A stretch of DNA of 64,000 nucleotides from Bradyrhizobium sp. U87765 SZCCT0048 (GTDB taxonomy: Bacteria > Pseudomonadota > Alphaproteobacteria > Rhizobiales > Xanthobacteraceae), in the NCBI RefSeq assembly GCF_018131225.1, contig NZ_JAFCMM010000001.1, positions 1,550,001 through 1,614,000 on the forward strand, given 5' to 3'. Both the position numbers and the translations under genes were made by a program. This document shows, in pieces, positions 18,535 through 27,402 of this stretch. Under the pieces are notes generated by a model, which saw only the letters and a program-made list of their open reading frames with translations, ran no database searches and was not told where the DNA came from. Each line of letters starts with the position of its first letter. Position 1 is the stretch's first letter.

Positions 18535-19609
18535 GAAGCGCGCCGAGCGCTCGACCGCGATCGCGCTGACCTCGCCACTGATCGCGATTGCCCTGACGCT
18601 CGGCACCATGGGCGTGCTGTTCGCCCTTATCGGCAAGAACCCGCTGGCGGCCCTCTCAGCCTATTTCATCGCGCCGCTGACCGACGCCTATTCGCTGCAG
18701 GAAATTGCAGTCAAGGCTTCGCCGCTGGTGCTGATCGCGATCGGACTGGCGCTGTGCTACCTCGCCAACGCCTGGAACATCGGCGCGGAAGGCCAGTTCC
18801 TGGTCGGCGCGGTCGCCGGCAGCTGGATTGCGGTGACGACCCAGGGCACCGACGCCGGCGCCTGGGTGCTGCCGGCGATGCTCGTCTGTGCGGCCGTGGC
18901 GGGTGCACTCTACGCCCTGATCCCGGCGATCTGCCGTGTCCGCTTCGGCGCCAGCGAGATTCTCACCAGCCTCATGCTGGTCTATATCGCCGACCTGCTG
19001 CTCGACTACCTTGTGCGCGGCCCCTGGCGCGATCCCAATGGCTTCAACTTTCCGACCACCGCCGAGTTCGACGCGGTGGCGACCGTGCCGCTGCTGATCG
19101 AGGGCACCCGCCTGCATGTCGGAGTGCTGCTCACCCTCGTGGTGGTTGCCGTCGCGTTCGTGCTGCTCGGCCGTACCCTGAAGGGCTTCGAGATTCGCGT
19201 GGTCGGCGCGGCGCCACGCGCTGCCCGCTTTGGCGGCTTCAATGCCGATCGGTTGATCATCTTCACGTTCGCGGTGTCGGGAGCCCTCGCCGGCCTTGCC
19301 GGCATCATCGAGGTCGCCGGCCCTGTCGGACATCTCCAGCCCGGCATTTCGCCGGGCTACGGCTTTACCGCAATCATCGTCGCCTTCCTCGGACGTCTCA
19401 ATCCGATTGGAATACTTATTGCAGGGCTTTTTCTCGCCCTGACCTTCATCGGCGGCGAACAGGCCCAGATCGCGATGAAAATTCCGCTCGACATGACCAA
19501 GGTCTTTCAGGGCATTCTGCTGTTCTACGTGCTCGCCTGCGACTCGCTGATCCTGTACCGGATCCGGTGGATCGCTCCGCAACGGACGGTGGCCGATGGC
19601 GCTCGTTGA
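18518..19609 (+). CDS. nucleoside/purine ABC importer permease 1
   Basis: 363 residues, about nine hydrophobic segments, BPD_transp_2 family. Family segments: PLVLIAIGLALCYLANAWNI, GAEGQFLVGAVAGSW, RFGASEILTSLMLVYIADLL, FEIRVVGAAPRAARFGGFNA, SGALAGLAGIIEVAGPVGHL, YGFTAIIVAFLGRLNPIGIL. Overlaps the ATPase gene upstream and the second permease gene downstream, so translation is coupled. Pairs with the next protein as a heteromeric channel. Confidence 0.92.
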   Translation: MPLVLEKRAERSTAIALTSPLIAIALTLGTMGVLFALIGKNPLAALSAYFIAPLTDAYSLQEIAVKASPLVLIAIGLALCYLANAWNIGAEGQFLVGAVAGSWIAVTTQGTDAGAWVLPAMLVCAAVAGALYALIPAICRVRFGASEILTSLMLVYIADLLLDYLVRGPWRDPNGFNFPTTAEFDAVATVPLLIEGTRLHVGVLLTLVVVAVAFVLLGRTLKGFEIRVVGAAPRAARFGGFNADRLIIFTFAVSGALAGLAGIIEVAGPVGHLQPGISPGYGFTAIIVAFLGRLNPIGILIAGLFLALTFIGGEQAQIAMKIPLDMTKVFQGILLFYVLACDSLILYRIRWIAPQRTVADGAR

Positions 19610-20513
19610 AGCCATCATCCTCGCGGTGATCGCCGCATCGACGCCGCTGCTGCTGGCGGCGACCGGCGAGATGCTGGTCGAACGTTCCGGCGTCCTCAAC
19701 CTCGGTGTCGAGGGCATGATGATCATGGGCGCAGCCTGCGGTTTCGCCGGCGCCTACCTGACCGGCTCGACGTTCATCGGCGCGCTCTGCGGCATCGCTG
19801 CGGGCATGGCGCTGTCGCTGGTGTTCGCCGCGATGGCGCTCGGCCTCGCCGTCAACCAGGTCGCCACCGGCCTTGCGCTCACCATTCTCGGCGTCGGCCT
19901 GTCCGGCCTGATCGGCGCCGGCTTCGTCGGCGAGCGCATCGTCACCGCGCCGCGGCTCAACATTGCCGGTCTTACCGACCTGCCAGTGATCGGCCGCATC
20001 CTGTTCGGCGAGGATGCCTTCGTCTATCTCTCGGTCGCGCTGATCGTCGCGGTATGGTTTTTCCTCTACCGCAGCCGCGCCGGCCTTGCGCTGCGCGCCA
20101 TCGGCGACAACCATGTCTCGGCCCATGCACTCGGCTATCCGGTGCTGCGGATCCGCACCCTCGCCGTGCTGTTCGGCGGTGCGTGTGCCGGCCTCGGCGG
20201 CGCTTATCTGCCGCTTGCCTACACGCCGTTCTTCATTTCAGGGATGACGGCGGGCCGGGGCTGGATTGCCCTCGCCCTCGTTGTATTCTCGTCATGGCGG
20301 CCAGGCCGGCTGGTGATCGGCGCCTACCTGTTCGGCGCGGTCAGCATCCTGCAGTTGCACGCCCAGGGCGCGGGTATCGGCATTCCGCCTCAATTGATGT
20401 CGGCGCTGCCTTATCTGGCGACCGTGATCGTGCTGGTGCTGATTTCGCGCGCGCGCAGCGGCGGCTCGACAGCGCCGGCTGCGCTCGGCACCGTGTTCGT
20501 GCCGGATCGCTGA
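19596..20513 (+). CDS. nucleoside/purine ABC importer permease 2
   Basis: 305 residues, BPD_transp_2 family: STPLLLAATGEMLVERSGVL, NLGVEGMMIMGAACGFAGAY, AVNQVATGLALTILGVGLSG, GLALRAIGDNHVSAHALGYP, RTLAVLFGGACAGLGGAYLP, GMTAGRGWIALALVVFSSWR. Begins 14 bases before the previous stop. Standard second permease of BMP-type importers. Confidence 0.92.
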   Translation: MALVEAIILAVIAASTPLLLAATGEMLVERSGVLNLGVEGMMIMGAACGFAGAYLTGSTFIGALCGIAAGMALSLVFAAMALGLAVNQVATGLALTILGVGLSGLIGAGFVGERIVTAPRLNIAGLTDLPVIGRILFGEDAFVYLSVALIVAVWFFLYRSRAGLALRAIGDNHVSAHALGYPVLRIRTLAVLFGGACAGLGGAYLPLAYTPFFISGMTAGRGWIALALVVFSSWRPGRLVIGAYLFGAVSILQLHAQGAGIGIPPQLMSALPYLATVIVLVLISRARSGGSTAPAALGTVFVPDR

Positions 20514-20592
20514 TACCGTTTCGGGGCGCGCGGCGGGGGCCGCGCTCCGGAGCAATCTGCCTGCCCGTCGCCTGTTTGTGTGGAGAAAACCG

Positions 20593-21669
20593 ATGCGAAA
20601 AACCCTTCTGGCTGCGGCGGCACTGGTCGCCGCCGCCGTGACCTTCCAGAGCGCCAGCGCTGCCGACAAGCTCAAGGTCGGCTTCATCTACATCGGCCCG
20701 GTCGGAGACTTCGGCTGGACCTATCAACACGAGGTCGGCCGCCAAGAGCTCGTCAAGGCGCTCGGCGACAAGATCGAGACGACGTATCTGGAGAATGTCA
20801 GCGAAGGCCCGGATTCCGAGCGCGCTATCGAACAGCTCGTCCGCGCCGGCAACAAGCTGATCTTCACCACATCGTTCGGCTATATGGACCCGACGCTGAA
20901 GGTCGCCAAGAAGTATCCGAACGTGCACTTCGAGCATGCCACCGGCTACAAGCGCGACAAGAACATGGCGACCTATTCGGGACGCTGGTATCAGGGTCGC
21001 TATATCCAGGGCCAGATCGCCGCCAAGATGTCGAAGAAGGGGGTGCTCGGCTATATCGCCTCGTTCCCCGTCCCCGAGGTCGTGTCCGGCATCAACGCCA
21101 CCATCCTCGGCGCCCAGAGCATCAATCCCAATATCAAGGTCAAGATCATCTGGGCGAACTCGTGGTTCGATCCTGCCAAGGAGGCCGACGCCGCCAAGGC
21201 GCTGCTCGACCAGGGCGTCGACATCATCATGCAGCACACCGACAGCCCGGCCGCGGTCCAGATCGCCTCGGAGCGCGGTGCGCTCGCGTTTGGCCAGGAC
21301 TCCGACATGATCAAGTTCGGGCCCAAGACGCAGCTCACCGCGATCATCGACAACTGGGCCCCCTACTATATCACCCGCGTCAAGGCCGAACTCGACGGCA
21401 CCTGGAAGTCGGAAGATACCTGGGGCGGCCTCGAGACCAAGATGTTCGTGATGGCGCCCTACACCAACATGCCTGATGACGTGAAGAAGCTCGCCGAGGA
21501 CACCGAAGCCGCCCTTACCAAGGGTACGCTGCATCCCTTCAAGTGCCCGGTGTTCGCCCAGGACGGCAAGGAGGTCGAGTGCAAGGGCGGCGACCATCTC
21601 GCCGATGGCCAGTTGCTCGGCATGAACTTCTACGTCAAAGGCATCGACGACAAGCTGCCCGGCAAGTAG
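20593..21669 (+). CDS. BMP-family ABC transporter substrate-binding protein
   Basis: 358 residues with a Sec signal peptide (MRKTLLAAAALVAAAVTFQS; mature start near ADKLKVGFIYIGP). Family signatures: GPVGDFGWTYQHEVGRQEL, EGPDSERAIEQLVRAGNKLI, TTSFGYMDPTLKVAKKYP, GVLGYIASFPVPEVVSGINA, IWANSWFDPAKEADAAKALL, QHTDSPAAVQIASERG. There is no lipobox cysteine, so it is a soluble periplasmic protein. BMP proteins bind nucleosides or purine bases, which agrees with the deaminase and channel genes nearby. ATG at 20593 follows a GGAGAA site; a terminator follows the gene. Confidence 0.92.
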   Translation: MRKTLLAAAALVAAAVTFQSASAADKLKVGFIYIGPVGDFGWTYQHEVGRQELVKALGDKIETTYLENVSEGPDSERAIEQLVRAGNKLIFTTSFGYMDPTLKVAKKYPNVHFEHATGYKRDKNMATYSGRWYQGRYIQGQIAAKMSKKGVLGYIASFPVPEVVSGINATILGAQSINPNIKVKIIWANSWFDPAKEADAAKALLDQGVDIIMQHTDSPAAVQIASERGALAFGQDSDMIKFGPKTQLTAIIDNWAPYYITRVKAELDGTWKSEDTWGGLETKMFVMAPYTNMPDDVKKLAEDTEAALTKGTLHPFKCPVFAQDGKEVECKGGDHLADGQLLGMNFYVKGIDDKLPGK

Positions 21670-21693
21670 CCGCAGAGGACAGCGAAAGATCCG

Positions 21694-21723
21694 GGCCCGG
21701 ATCTCGATCCGGGCCTTTTTCTT
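21694..21723 (+). terminator. rho-independent terminator of the nucleoside importer operon
   Basis: Perfect nine-base stem GGCCCGGAT / ATCCGGGCC with a four-base CTCG loop, directly followed by TTTTTCTT, 25 bases after the binding-protein stop. Confidence 0.92.
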
Positions 21724-21739
21724 CGTCCAATCGCGATCG

Positions 21740-22219
21740 TCAGGTGTAGTTCTCGCAGCAGATCAGGCCGTCATGAACCGGCATGACACGCGGCACCGCG
21801 CCGCCGGCCCCGCGCCGCAGCGCTGACGCCTGCCCGAGCGCCTCGACGACCGCCAGCATAAGCGCGATGGAGCGGCTCGCATGGCACCCCTCGGCGGCCT
21901 CGTCGAGCCAGTCCGGCAATTCACGCCGCTGCGACAGCGCACAGTGCCACTCGCCATCGTCATAAACCAGCCGCCGCAGCTTCCAGCCGGGCAACGCGCC
22001 ATCGATCAGCGCCAGCGCCGCATCGGTCGCGGCTCCCGCCTCCACCAGCGCATCGAAACGCCGACGCATCGTCGGCGCCATTCCCTGCCGGGCGTCCGCT
22101 GTCGCGCCCAGCAGGCGCAGGATCTCCGCTGACATCACCGACTGACTGATCAGCCGCTCCTTCAACATCGCGAGTTGCGACGGATCGCGCAGCGCCATGT
22201 CGTTGCTGATGTGGGTCAT
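21740..22219 (-). CDS. hypothetical protein, 159 residues
   Basis: I do not recognise the family. It is a soluble, Ala/Leu/Arg-rich, probably mostly helical protein: MTHISNDMALRDPSQLAMLK, VMSAEILRLLGATADARQG, ALALIDGALPGWKLRRLVYD, DGEWHCALSQRRELPDWLDE, SRSIALMLAVVEALGQASAL. It has conserved-looking Trp and Cys residues and ends CCENYT. Codon use is like its neighbours. It is transcribed divergently from kdpFABC across a 450-base region that carries an inverted repeat, so shared control is possible. Convergent with the importer operon. Confidence 0.7.
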   Translation of the reverse strand: MTHISNDMALRDPSQLAMLKERLISQSVMSAEILRLLGATADARQGMAPTMRRRFDALVEAGAATDAALALIDGALPGWKLRRLVYDDGEWHCALSQRRELPDWLDEAAEGCHASRSIALMLAVVEALGQASALRRGAGGAVPRVMPVHDGLICCENYT

Positions 22220-22670
22220 GGCCGCCTCCTTTCGTCATCGGGACGATCAGGACACCGCCCTCCGTCTGCGAAGGTGATCCGGCGCGCGCGCGAAAGCGAG
22301 ACGAACGCAACGCGAAATATATAGGGATTCCATAAAGATGACGGTTGCCGGCAGCCGCCCGCCCGCTCATAGGAATAGCTGCGGCTTTATGCGGAAACCA
22401 CCGAGCGGCCGGTCGTGCGACGACGCCAGAGCTCCGCAAAAACATCAACGCAAACAGATCGATAGCGCTGCAGCGGCGCTGCCCCGAGTGGGCATCCCTA
22501 ACGCTGGTCTTTATGAAATTCCTATAACGTTCCGCCGCCGCTCATCTCGAAAACCTATGCCGCGGCTGCCATCCCATCATGCACATGCACGGGGAATCCG
22601 CGCGCTCCGCGCCGCGGCCAACGGTTGGCCGCCGGCCGCCGCCTCCACGTCATGCTGCAAGGAGTTTTCC
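22220..22670. promoter_or_regulatory. kdp upstream region with an 18-base inverted repeat
   Basis: No convincing gene in these 451 bases. TATAGGGATTCCATAAAG (22320-22337) and CTTTATGAAATTCCTATA (22509-22526) are inverted copies with two mismatches and 171 bases between them. Both are AT-rich in a GC-rich setting and face the divergent genes. Possible operator pair for KdpE or for a regulator of the divergent unknown gene. Confidence 0.5.
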
Positions 22671-22754
22671 ATGTTGGACATCATCGTGCTGGCCCTCGGC
22701 TTCGGCTTCTTCGCCTTGTCGATCGGCTACGCCTACGCCTGCGATCGGCTCTGA
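22671..22754 (+). CDS. 27-residue single-span membrane peptide preceding kdpF
   Basis: MLDIIVLALGFGFFALSIGY followed by AYACDRL. It starts 7 bases after an AAGGAG ribosome site and ends 11 bases before kdpF, whose own site follows its stop. One transmembrane helix with a short polar C-terminus. Its position and coding signals resemble kdpF, so it may be a second small regulatory or stabilising subunit of the Kdp complex; that role is inferred. Confidence 0.7.
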   Translation: MLDIIVLALGFGFFALSIGYAYACDRL

Positions 22755-22765
22755 GGAGAACGACC

Positions 22766-22855
22766 ATGGTTTTCGACTACGCACTCGCAGGCCTCGTCTC
22801 CGCCGGCCTGCTCTTCTACCTGACCTACGCCTTGCTGCGGCCAGAGCGTTTCTGA
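22766..22855 (+). CDS. kdpF: K+-transporting ATPase subunit KdpF
   Basis: 29 residues, [20 protein letters not shown] then YALLRPERF, one membrane helix ending in the LLRPERF tail typical of KdpF, which stabilises the KdpABC complex. GAGGAG site in front; kdpA starts 13 bases downstream. Confidence 0.9.
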   Translation: MVFDYALAGLVSAGLLFYLTYALLRPERF

Positions 22856-22868
22856 AGGGCGCATTCCC

Positions 22869-24572
22869 ATGACCATGATTGGCTGGATCCAGATCATCCT
22901 CTTTTGCGCGATCCTCGTCGCGCTGGTGCGGCCGCTCGGCGGCTACATGACCCGTGTGTTCAACGGCGAGCGTACATTCCTCTCGCCGGTTCTGCGCCCC
23001 GTCGAGGCCGCCATCTACTGGCTCGGCGGCGTCGACGAGAAGCGTGAGCAGCACTGGCTGACCTACACCGTCGCCATGCTGTTCTTCCACGTCGGCGGCT
23101 TCGTCATCCTGTATGCCGTGATGCGCCTGCAGGCCGTGCTGCCGTTCAATCCCGCCGAGCAGTCGGCGGTGGCGCCCGACCTCGCCTTCAATACCGCCAT
23201 CAGCTTCATCACCAATACCAACTGGCAGAACTACGGCGGTGAGAGCACGATGTCGTATCTCACCCAGATGCTTGGCCTGACGCACCAGAACTTCCTGTCT
23301 GGCGCCACCGGCATCGCCCTTGCGGTGGCCCTGATCCGCGGCTTCGTCCGCTCATCGGCCCGCACCATCGGCAACTTCTGGGTCGACGTCACCCGTACGA
23401 CCCTCTACGTGCTGCTGCCGATCTGCCTCGTCTACGCGCTGTTCCTGGTGTGGCAGGGCATGCCGCAGACCCTCGGCGCCTATGTCGACGCCACGACGCT
23501 GGAAGGTGCCAAACAGACCATCGCGGTCGGGCCGGTCGCCTCGCAGGTCGCCATCAAGATGCTCGGCACCAACGGCGGCGGCTTCTTCAATGCCAACGCT
23601 GCCCACCCGTTCGAAAATCCGACCGCGCTGTCGAACTTCGTGCAGATGCTGTCGATCTTCCTGCTCGGCGCGGCGCTGACCAACGTGTTCGGCCGCATGG
23701 TCGGCAACGAGCGCCAGGGCTGGGCGATCTTCGCGGTGATGGGCGTGCTGTTCATCGTCGGCGTCGCCGTCACCTACTGGGCCGAAGCCTATGGCACCAC
23801 CGGCCTGAACGCCCTCGGCCTCACCGGCGGCAACATGGAAGGCAAGGAGGTTCGCTTCGGCATCATCGGATCGGCACTGTTCGCCGTGGTGACCACCGCG
23901 GCGTCCTGCGGCGCGGTCAACGCCATGCACGACTCGCTGACGGCACTGGGCGGCATGATCCCGCTGATCAATATGCAGCTTGGCGAGATCATCATCGGCG
24001 GCGTCGGCGCAGGTCTCTACGGCATGCTGCTGTTCGTCGTGCTGGCGATCTTCGTCGCCGGCCTGATGGTCGGCCGGACACCGGAGTATGTCGGCAAGAA
24101 GATCGAGGCGCGTGAAGTCAAGATGGCCATGCTCGCCATCCTGATCCTGCCGCTGAGCTATCTCGGCTGGACCGCTGTCGCCGTGGTGCTGCCCTCGGCG
24201 GTGGCGTCGATGGCTAACGCCGGCCCGCACGGCTTCACTGAAGTGCTCTATGCCTACACTTCGGCGACCGGCAACAACGGCTCCGCCTTCGCAGGCCTGA
24301 GCGGCAACACGCTGTTCTACAACCTGACGCTGGCGAGCTCGATGTTCATCGGCCGCTTCTTCATGATCATTCCCGCCATGGCGCTCGCCGGCTCGCTGGC
24401 CGAGAAGAAGTCCCATCCGGCATCGGCGGGCACGTTCCCGACCACCGGCGGACTGTTCGTCGGCCTCGTCGTCGGCGTGATCCTGATCATCGGTGGCCTG
24501 ACGTTCTTCCCGGCGCTGGCGCTGGGGCCGATCGTCGAGCACCTCGCCATGATCAACAACACCCTGTTCTGA
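22869..24572 (+). CDS. kdpA: K+-transporting ATPase potassium-binding subunit KdpA
   Basis: 567 residues, about ten membrane segments, related to K+ channels with four pore loops. Pore and family segments are visible: [80 protein letters not shown]. It binds and conducts K+ while KdpB hydrolyses ATP. Normal length. Second gene of the complex after kdpF. Confidence 0.96.
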   Translation: MTMIGWIQIILFCAILVALVRPLGGYMTRVFNGERTFLSPVLRPVEAAIYWLGGVDEKREQHWLTYTVAMLFFHVGGFVILYAVMRLQAVLPFNPAEQSAVAPDLAFNTAISFITNTNWQNYGGESTMSYLTQMLGLTHQNFLSGATGIALAVALIRGFVRSSARTIGNFWVDVTRTTLYVLLPICLVYALFLVWQGMPQTLGAYVDATTLEGAKQTIAVGPVASQVAIKMLGTNGGGFFNANAAHPFENPTALSNFVQMLSIFLLGAALTNVFGRMVGNERQGWAIFAVMGVLFIVGVAVTYWAEAYGTTGLNALGLTGGNMEGKEVRFGIIGSALFAVVTTAASCGAVNAMHDSLTALGGMIPLINMQLGEIIIGGVGAGLYGMLLFVVLAIFVAGLMVGRTPEYVGKKIEAREVKMAMLAILILPLSYLGWTAVAVVLPSAVASMANAGPHGFTEVLYAYTSATGNNGSAFAGLSGNTLFYNLTLASSMFIGRFFMIIPAMALAGSLAEKKSHPASAGTFPTTGGLFVGLVVGVILIIGGLTFFPALALGPIVEHLAMINNTLF

Positions 24573-24595
24573 TCGAATTCTCTGGAGTGACGTTC

Positions 24596-26722
24596 ATGGA
24601 AACGTTGAAACAGCCCAAAAAGGCCGCCGCGTCGACGATCTTCGATCCGAAGATCATGATGCCGGCCATCGGCTCCGCCTTCGCCAAACTCGATCCGCGT
24701 ATGATGGTGAAGAATCCCGTGATGTTCGTGGTCGAGGTGGTCGCCGCACTCACCACGGTCATCTTCATCCGCTCGCTCATCGCTGGCAGCTCCGACCACG
24801 GCTTCGCCTTCCAGATCATCCTGTGGCTGTGGTTCACGGTACTGTTCGCGAACTTCGCCGAGGCCGTCGCCGAAGGCCGCGGCAAGGCCCAGGCGGAATC
24901 GCTGCGCAAGACCCGCACCGAAAGCAAGGCCAAGCTGCTCACCGGATCGGGCAGCGACCGCACCTTCAACATGGTGTCGGGCACCAGCCTCAAGGTCGGC
25001 GACATCGTGCTGGTGGAAGCCGGTGACAACATTCCGTCCGACGGCGAAGTGATCGAAGGCGTCGCCTCGGTCAACGAAGCCGCGATCACCGGTGAATCCG
25101 CGCCGGTGATCCGGGAATCCGGCGGCGACCGCTCGGCGGTCACCGGCGGCACCCAGGTGCTGTCCGACTGGATCAAGGTGCGGATCACCGCAGCCCAGGG
25201 TTCGACCTTCATCGACCGCATGATCAAGCTGGTCGAGGGTGCCGAGCGCCAGAAGACGCCGAACGAGATCGCGCTGAATATCCTGCTCGCCGGCCTGACC
25301 ATCGTGTTCGTGTTCGCTACCGTGACCATCCCGAGCTATGCCGCCTATGCCGGCGGCCAGATCTCGGTCATCGTGCTGGTGGCACTGTTCGTGACGCTGA
25401 TCCCGACCACGATCGGCGCGCTGCTGTCCGCCATCGGCATCGCCGGCATGGACCGCCTGGTGCGGTTCAACGTGCTTGCGATGTCCGGCCGCGCGGTCGA
25501 GGCTGCCGGCGACGTCGATACGCTGCTGCTCGACAAGACCGGCACCATCACGCTCGGCAACCGCCAGGCCACGTCGTTCCGCCCGGTGCGTGGCGTGACC
25601 GAGCAGGAACTGGCCGACGCCGCCCAGCTCGCCTCACTCGCCGACGAGACGCCGGAAGGCCGCTCCATCGTCGTGCTGGCCAAGGAGAAGTACGGCATCC
25701 GCAGCCGTGACATGTCCGAGCTCGGCGCGACGTTCGTGCCGTTCACGGCCCAGACGCGCATGAGCGGTGTCGACACCGGCAGTTCCTCTGTCCGTAAGGG
25801 CGCGGTCGACGCCATCCTGAAATACCTCGACGGCGGCGGTGCGCCACGTGCGGTCGCGGCCGGCTCCGGTGCCGTGCGCACGTTCCAGACCGCGGTCAAT
25901 CCCGAACTCGCACGCGAGGTCCAGGCGATCTCCGACGATATCGCCAAATCCGGCGGCACGCCGCTGGCAGTGGCGCTCGACGGCCGCCTGCTCGGCGTCA
26001 TCCAGCTCAAGGACATCGTCAAGGGCGGCATCCGCGAGCGTTTCGCCGAACTGCGGCGCATGGGCATCCGCACCGTCATGATCACCGGCGACAATCCGAT
26101 GACCGCGGCGGCCATTGCTGCCGAGGCCGGCGTCGACGACTTCCTGGCCCAGGCGACGCCCGAGGACAAGCTCAAGCTGATCCGCGACGAGCAGGCCAAG
26201 GGCAAGCTGGTGGCCATGTGCGGCGACGGCACCAATGACGCGCCAGCGCTCGCGCAGGCCGACGTCGGTGTCGCCATGAACACTGGTACCCAAGCTGCCC
26301 GCGAGGCCGGCAACATGGTCGACCTCGACTCCAACCCGACCAAGCTGATCGAGGTGGTGGAGATCGGCAAGCAGTTGCTGATGACCCGCGGCGCGCTGAC
26401 GACGTTCTCGATCGCCAACGACGTCGCCAAGTACTTCGCCATCATCCCGGCGATGTTCCTGGCGTTCTATCCCCAGCTCGGCGTGCTCAATGTGATGCAG
26501 CTCGCCAGCCCGCAGAGCGCCATCCTGTCGGCGATCATCTTCAACGCGCTGATCATCATCGCGCTGATCCCGCTTGCCCTGAAAGGCGTCGCCTATCGCC
26601 CGATCGGCGCCGGTGCGCTGCTCAAGCGCAACCTGCTGATCTACGGCCTCGGCGGCATCATCGTTCCGTTTATCGGCATCAAGGCGATCGACCTCATCGT
26701 CGCCGCGCTGCACCTCGCCTGA
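24596..26722 (+). CDS. kdpB: K+-transporting P-type ATPase subunit KdpB
   Basis: 708 residues, P-type ATPase. The phosphorylated Asp is residue 313 in [16 protein letters not shown]. The TGES actuator motif is in [18 protein letters not shown], and the hinge [20 protein letters not shown] and [20 protein letters not shown] are intact. ATG at 24596 ([19 protein letters not shown]) follows a TGGAG site; GTG at 24587 is less likely. Provides energy to KdpA. Confidence 0.96.
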   Translation: METLKQPKKAAASTIFDPKIMMPAIGSAFAKLDPRMMVKNPVMFVVEVVAALTTVIFIRSLIAGSSDHGFAFQIILWLWFTVLFANFAEAVAEGRGKAQAESLRKTRTESKAKLLTGSGSDRTFNMVSGTSLKVGDIVLVEAGDNIPSDGEVIEGVASVNEAAITGESAPVIRESGGDRSAVTGGTQVLSDWIKVRITAAQGSTFIDRMIKLVEGAERQKTPNEIALNILLAGLTIVFVFATVTIPSYAAYAGGQISVIVLVALFVTLIPTTIGALLSAIGIAGMDRLVRFNVLAMSGRAVEAAGDVDTLLLDKTGTITLGNRQATSFRPVRGVTEQELADAAQLASLADETPEGRSIVVLAKEKYGIRSRDMSELGATFVPFTAQTRMSGVDTGSSSVRKGAVDAILKYLDGGGAPRAVAAGSGAVRTFQTAVNPELAREVQAISDDIAKSGGTPLAVALDGRLLGVIQLKDIVKGGIRERFAELRRMGIRTVMITGDNPMTAAAIAAEAGVDDFLAQATPEDKLKLIRDEQAKGKLVAMCGDGTNDAPALAQADVGVAMNTGTQAAREAGNMVDLDSNPTKLIEVVEIGKQLLMTRGALTTFSIANDVAKYFAIIPAMFLAFYPQLGVLNVMQLASPQSAILSAIIFNALIIIALIPLALKGVAYRPIGAGALLKRNLLIYGLGGIIVPFIGIKAIDLIVAALHLA

Positions 26723-26733
26723 GGAGAACCATC

Positions 26734-27348
26734 ATGTTGAAAGAGATCCGTCCGGCTATCGTGATCGTCGTCCTGCTGACGGCGATCACCGGCCTCGCCT
26801 ATCCCCTGGTCGTCACCGGAATCGCCGGGACCATCTTCCCCTCCCAGGCGCAGGGCAGCCTGATCGAGCGCGACGGCAAGGTCGTCGGCTCGGCCCTGAT
26901 CGGCCAGGAGTTCAAGGGCGAGCGGTACTTCCATGGCCGTCCGTCGGCCACCACCGCGCCCGACCCGGCCGATGCGAGCAAGACCGTGTCCGCGCCCTAT
27001 AATGCCGCCAACTCCGGCGGCTCCAACCTCGGTCCGACCAGCAAGGCGCTGATCGATCGCGTCAAGGAAGACGTCGACAAGCTCAAGGCGGAGAATGCGT
27101 CCTCGCCGGTGCCTGCGGACCTCGTCACCACGTCGGCCAGCGGCCTCGATCCGAACATCTCTCCGGACGCGGCCTACTTCCAGGTGCCTCGTGTTGCGAA
27201 AGCCCGCAAAATGCCGGAGGATGCGGTGCGCAAACTTGTCACCGACCGAATCGAGGGCCGTCTCGCCGGCCTGCTCGGCGAGCCGCGGGTGAACGTGCTG
27301 GCGCTGAACCTGGCGCTCGACCGTGCCGCGGCGGGCGAGTCGCACTGA
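26734..27348 (+). CDS. kdpC: K+-transporting ATPase subunit KdpC
   Basis: 204 residues: one N-terminal membrane helix ([20 protein letters not shown]) and a periplasmic domain with [40 protein letters not shown] and [20 protein letters not shown], the most conserved KdpC segment. Acts as a chaperone for ATP/K+ binding in the KdpFABC complex. Eleven bases after kdpB with a GAGGAG site. Confidence 0.95.
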   Translation: MLKEIRPAIVIVVLLTAITGLAYPLVVTGIAGTIFPSQAQGSLIERDGKVVGSALIGQEFKGERYFHGRPSATTAPDPADASKTVSAPYNAANSGGSNLGPTSKALIDRVKEDVDKLKAENASSPVPADLVTTSASGLDPNISPDAAYFQVPRVAKARKMPEDAVRKLVTDRIEGRLAGLLGEPRVNVLALNLALDRAAAGESH

Positions 27349-27402
27349 GCCGCTCCGCGTGAAGACCGCCCTGCTCAGGGCGCTTGAGGACCAGAGTGCC
27401 TG

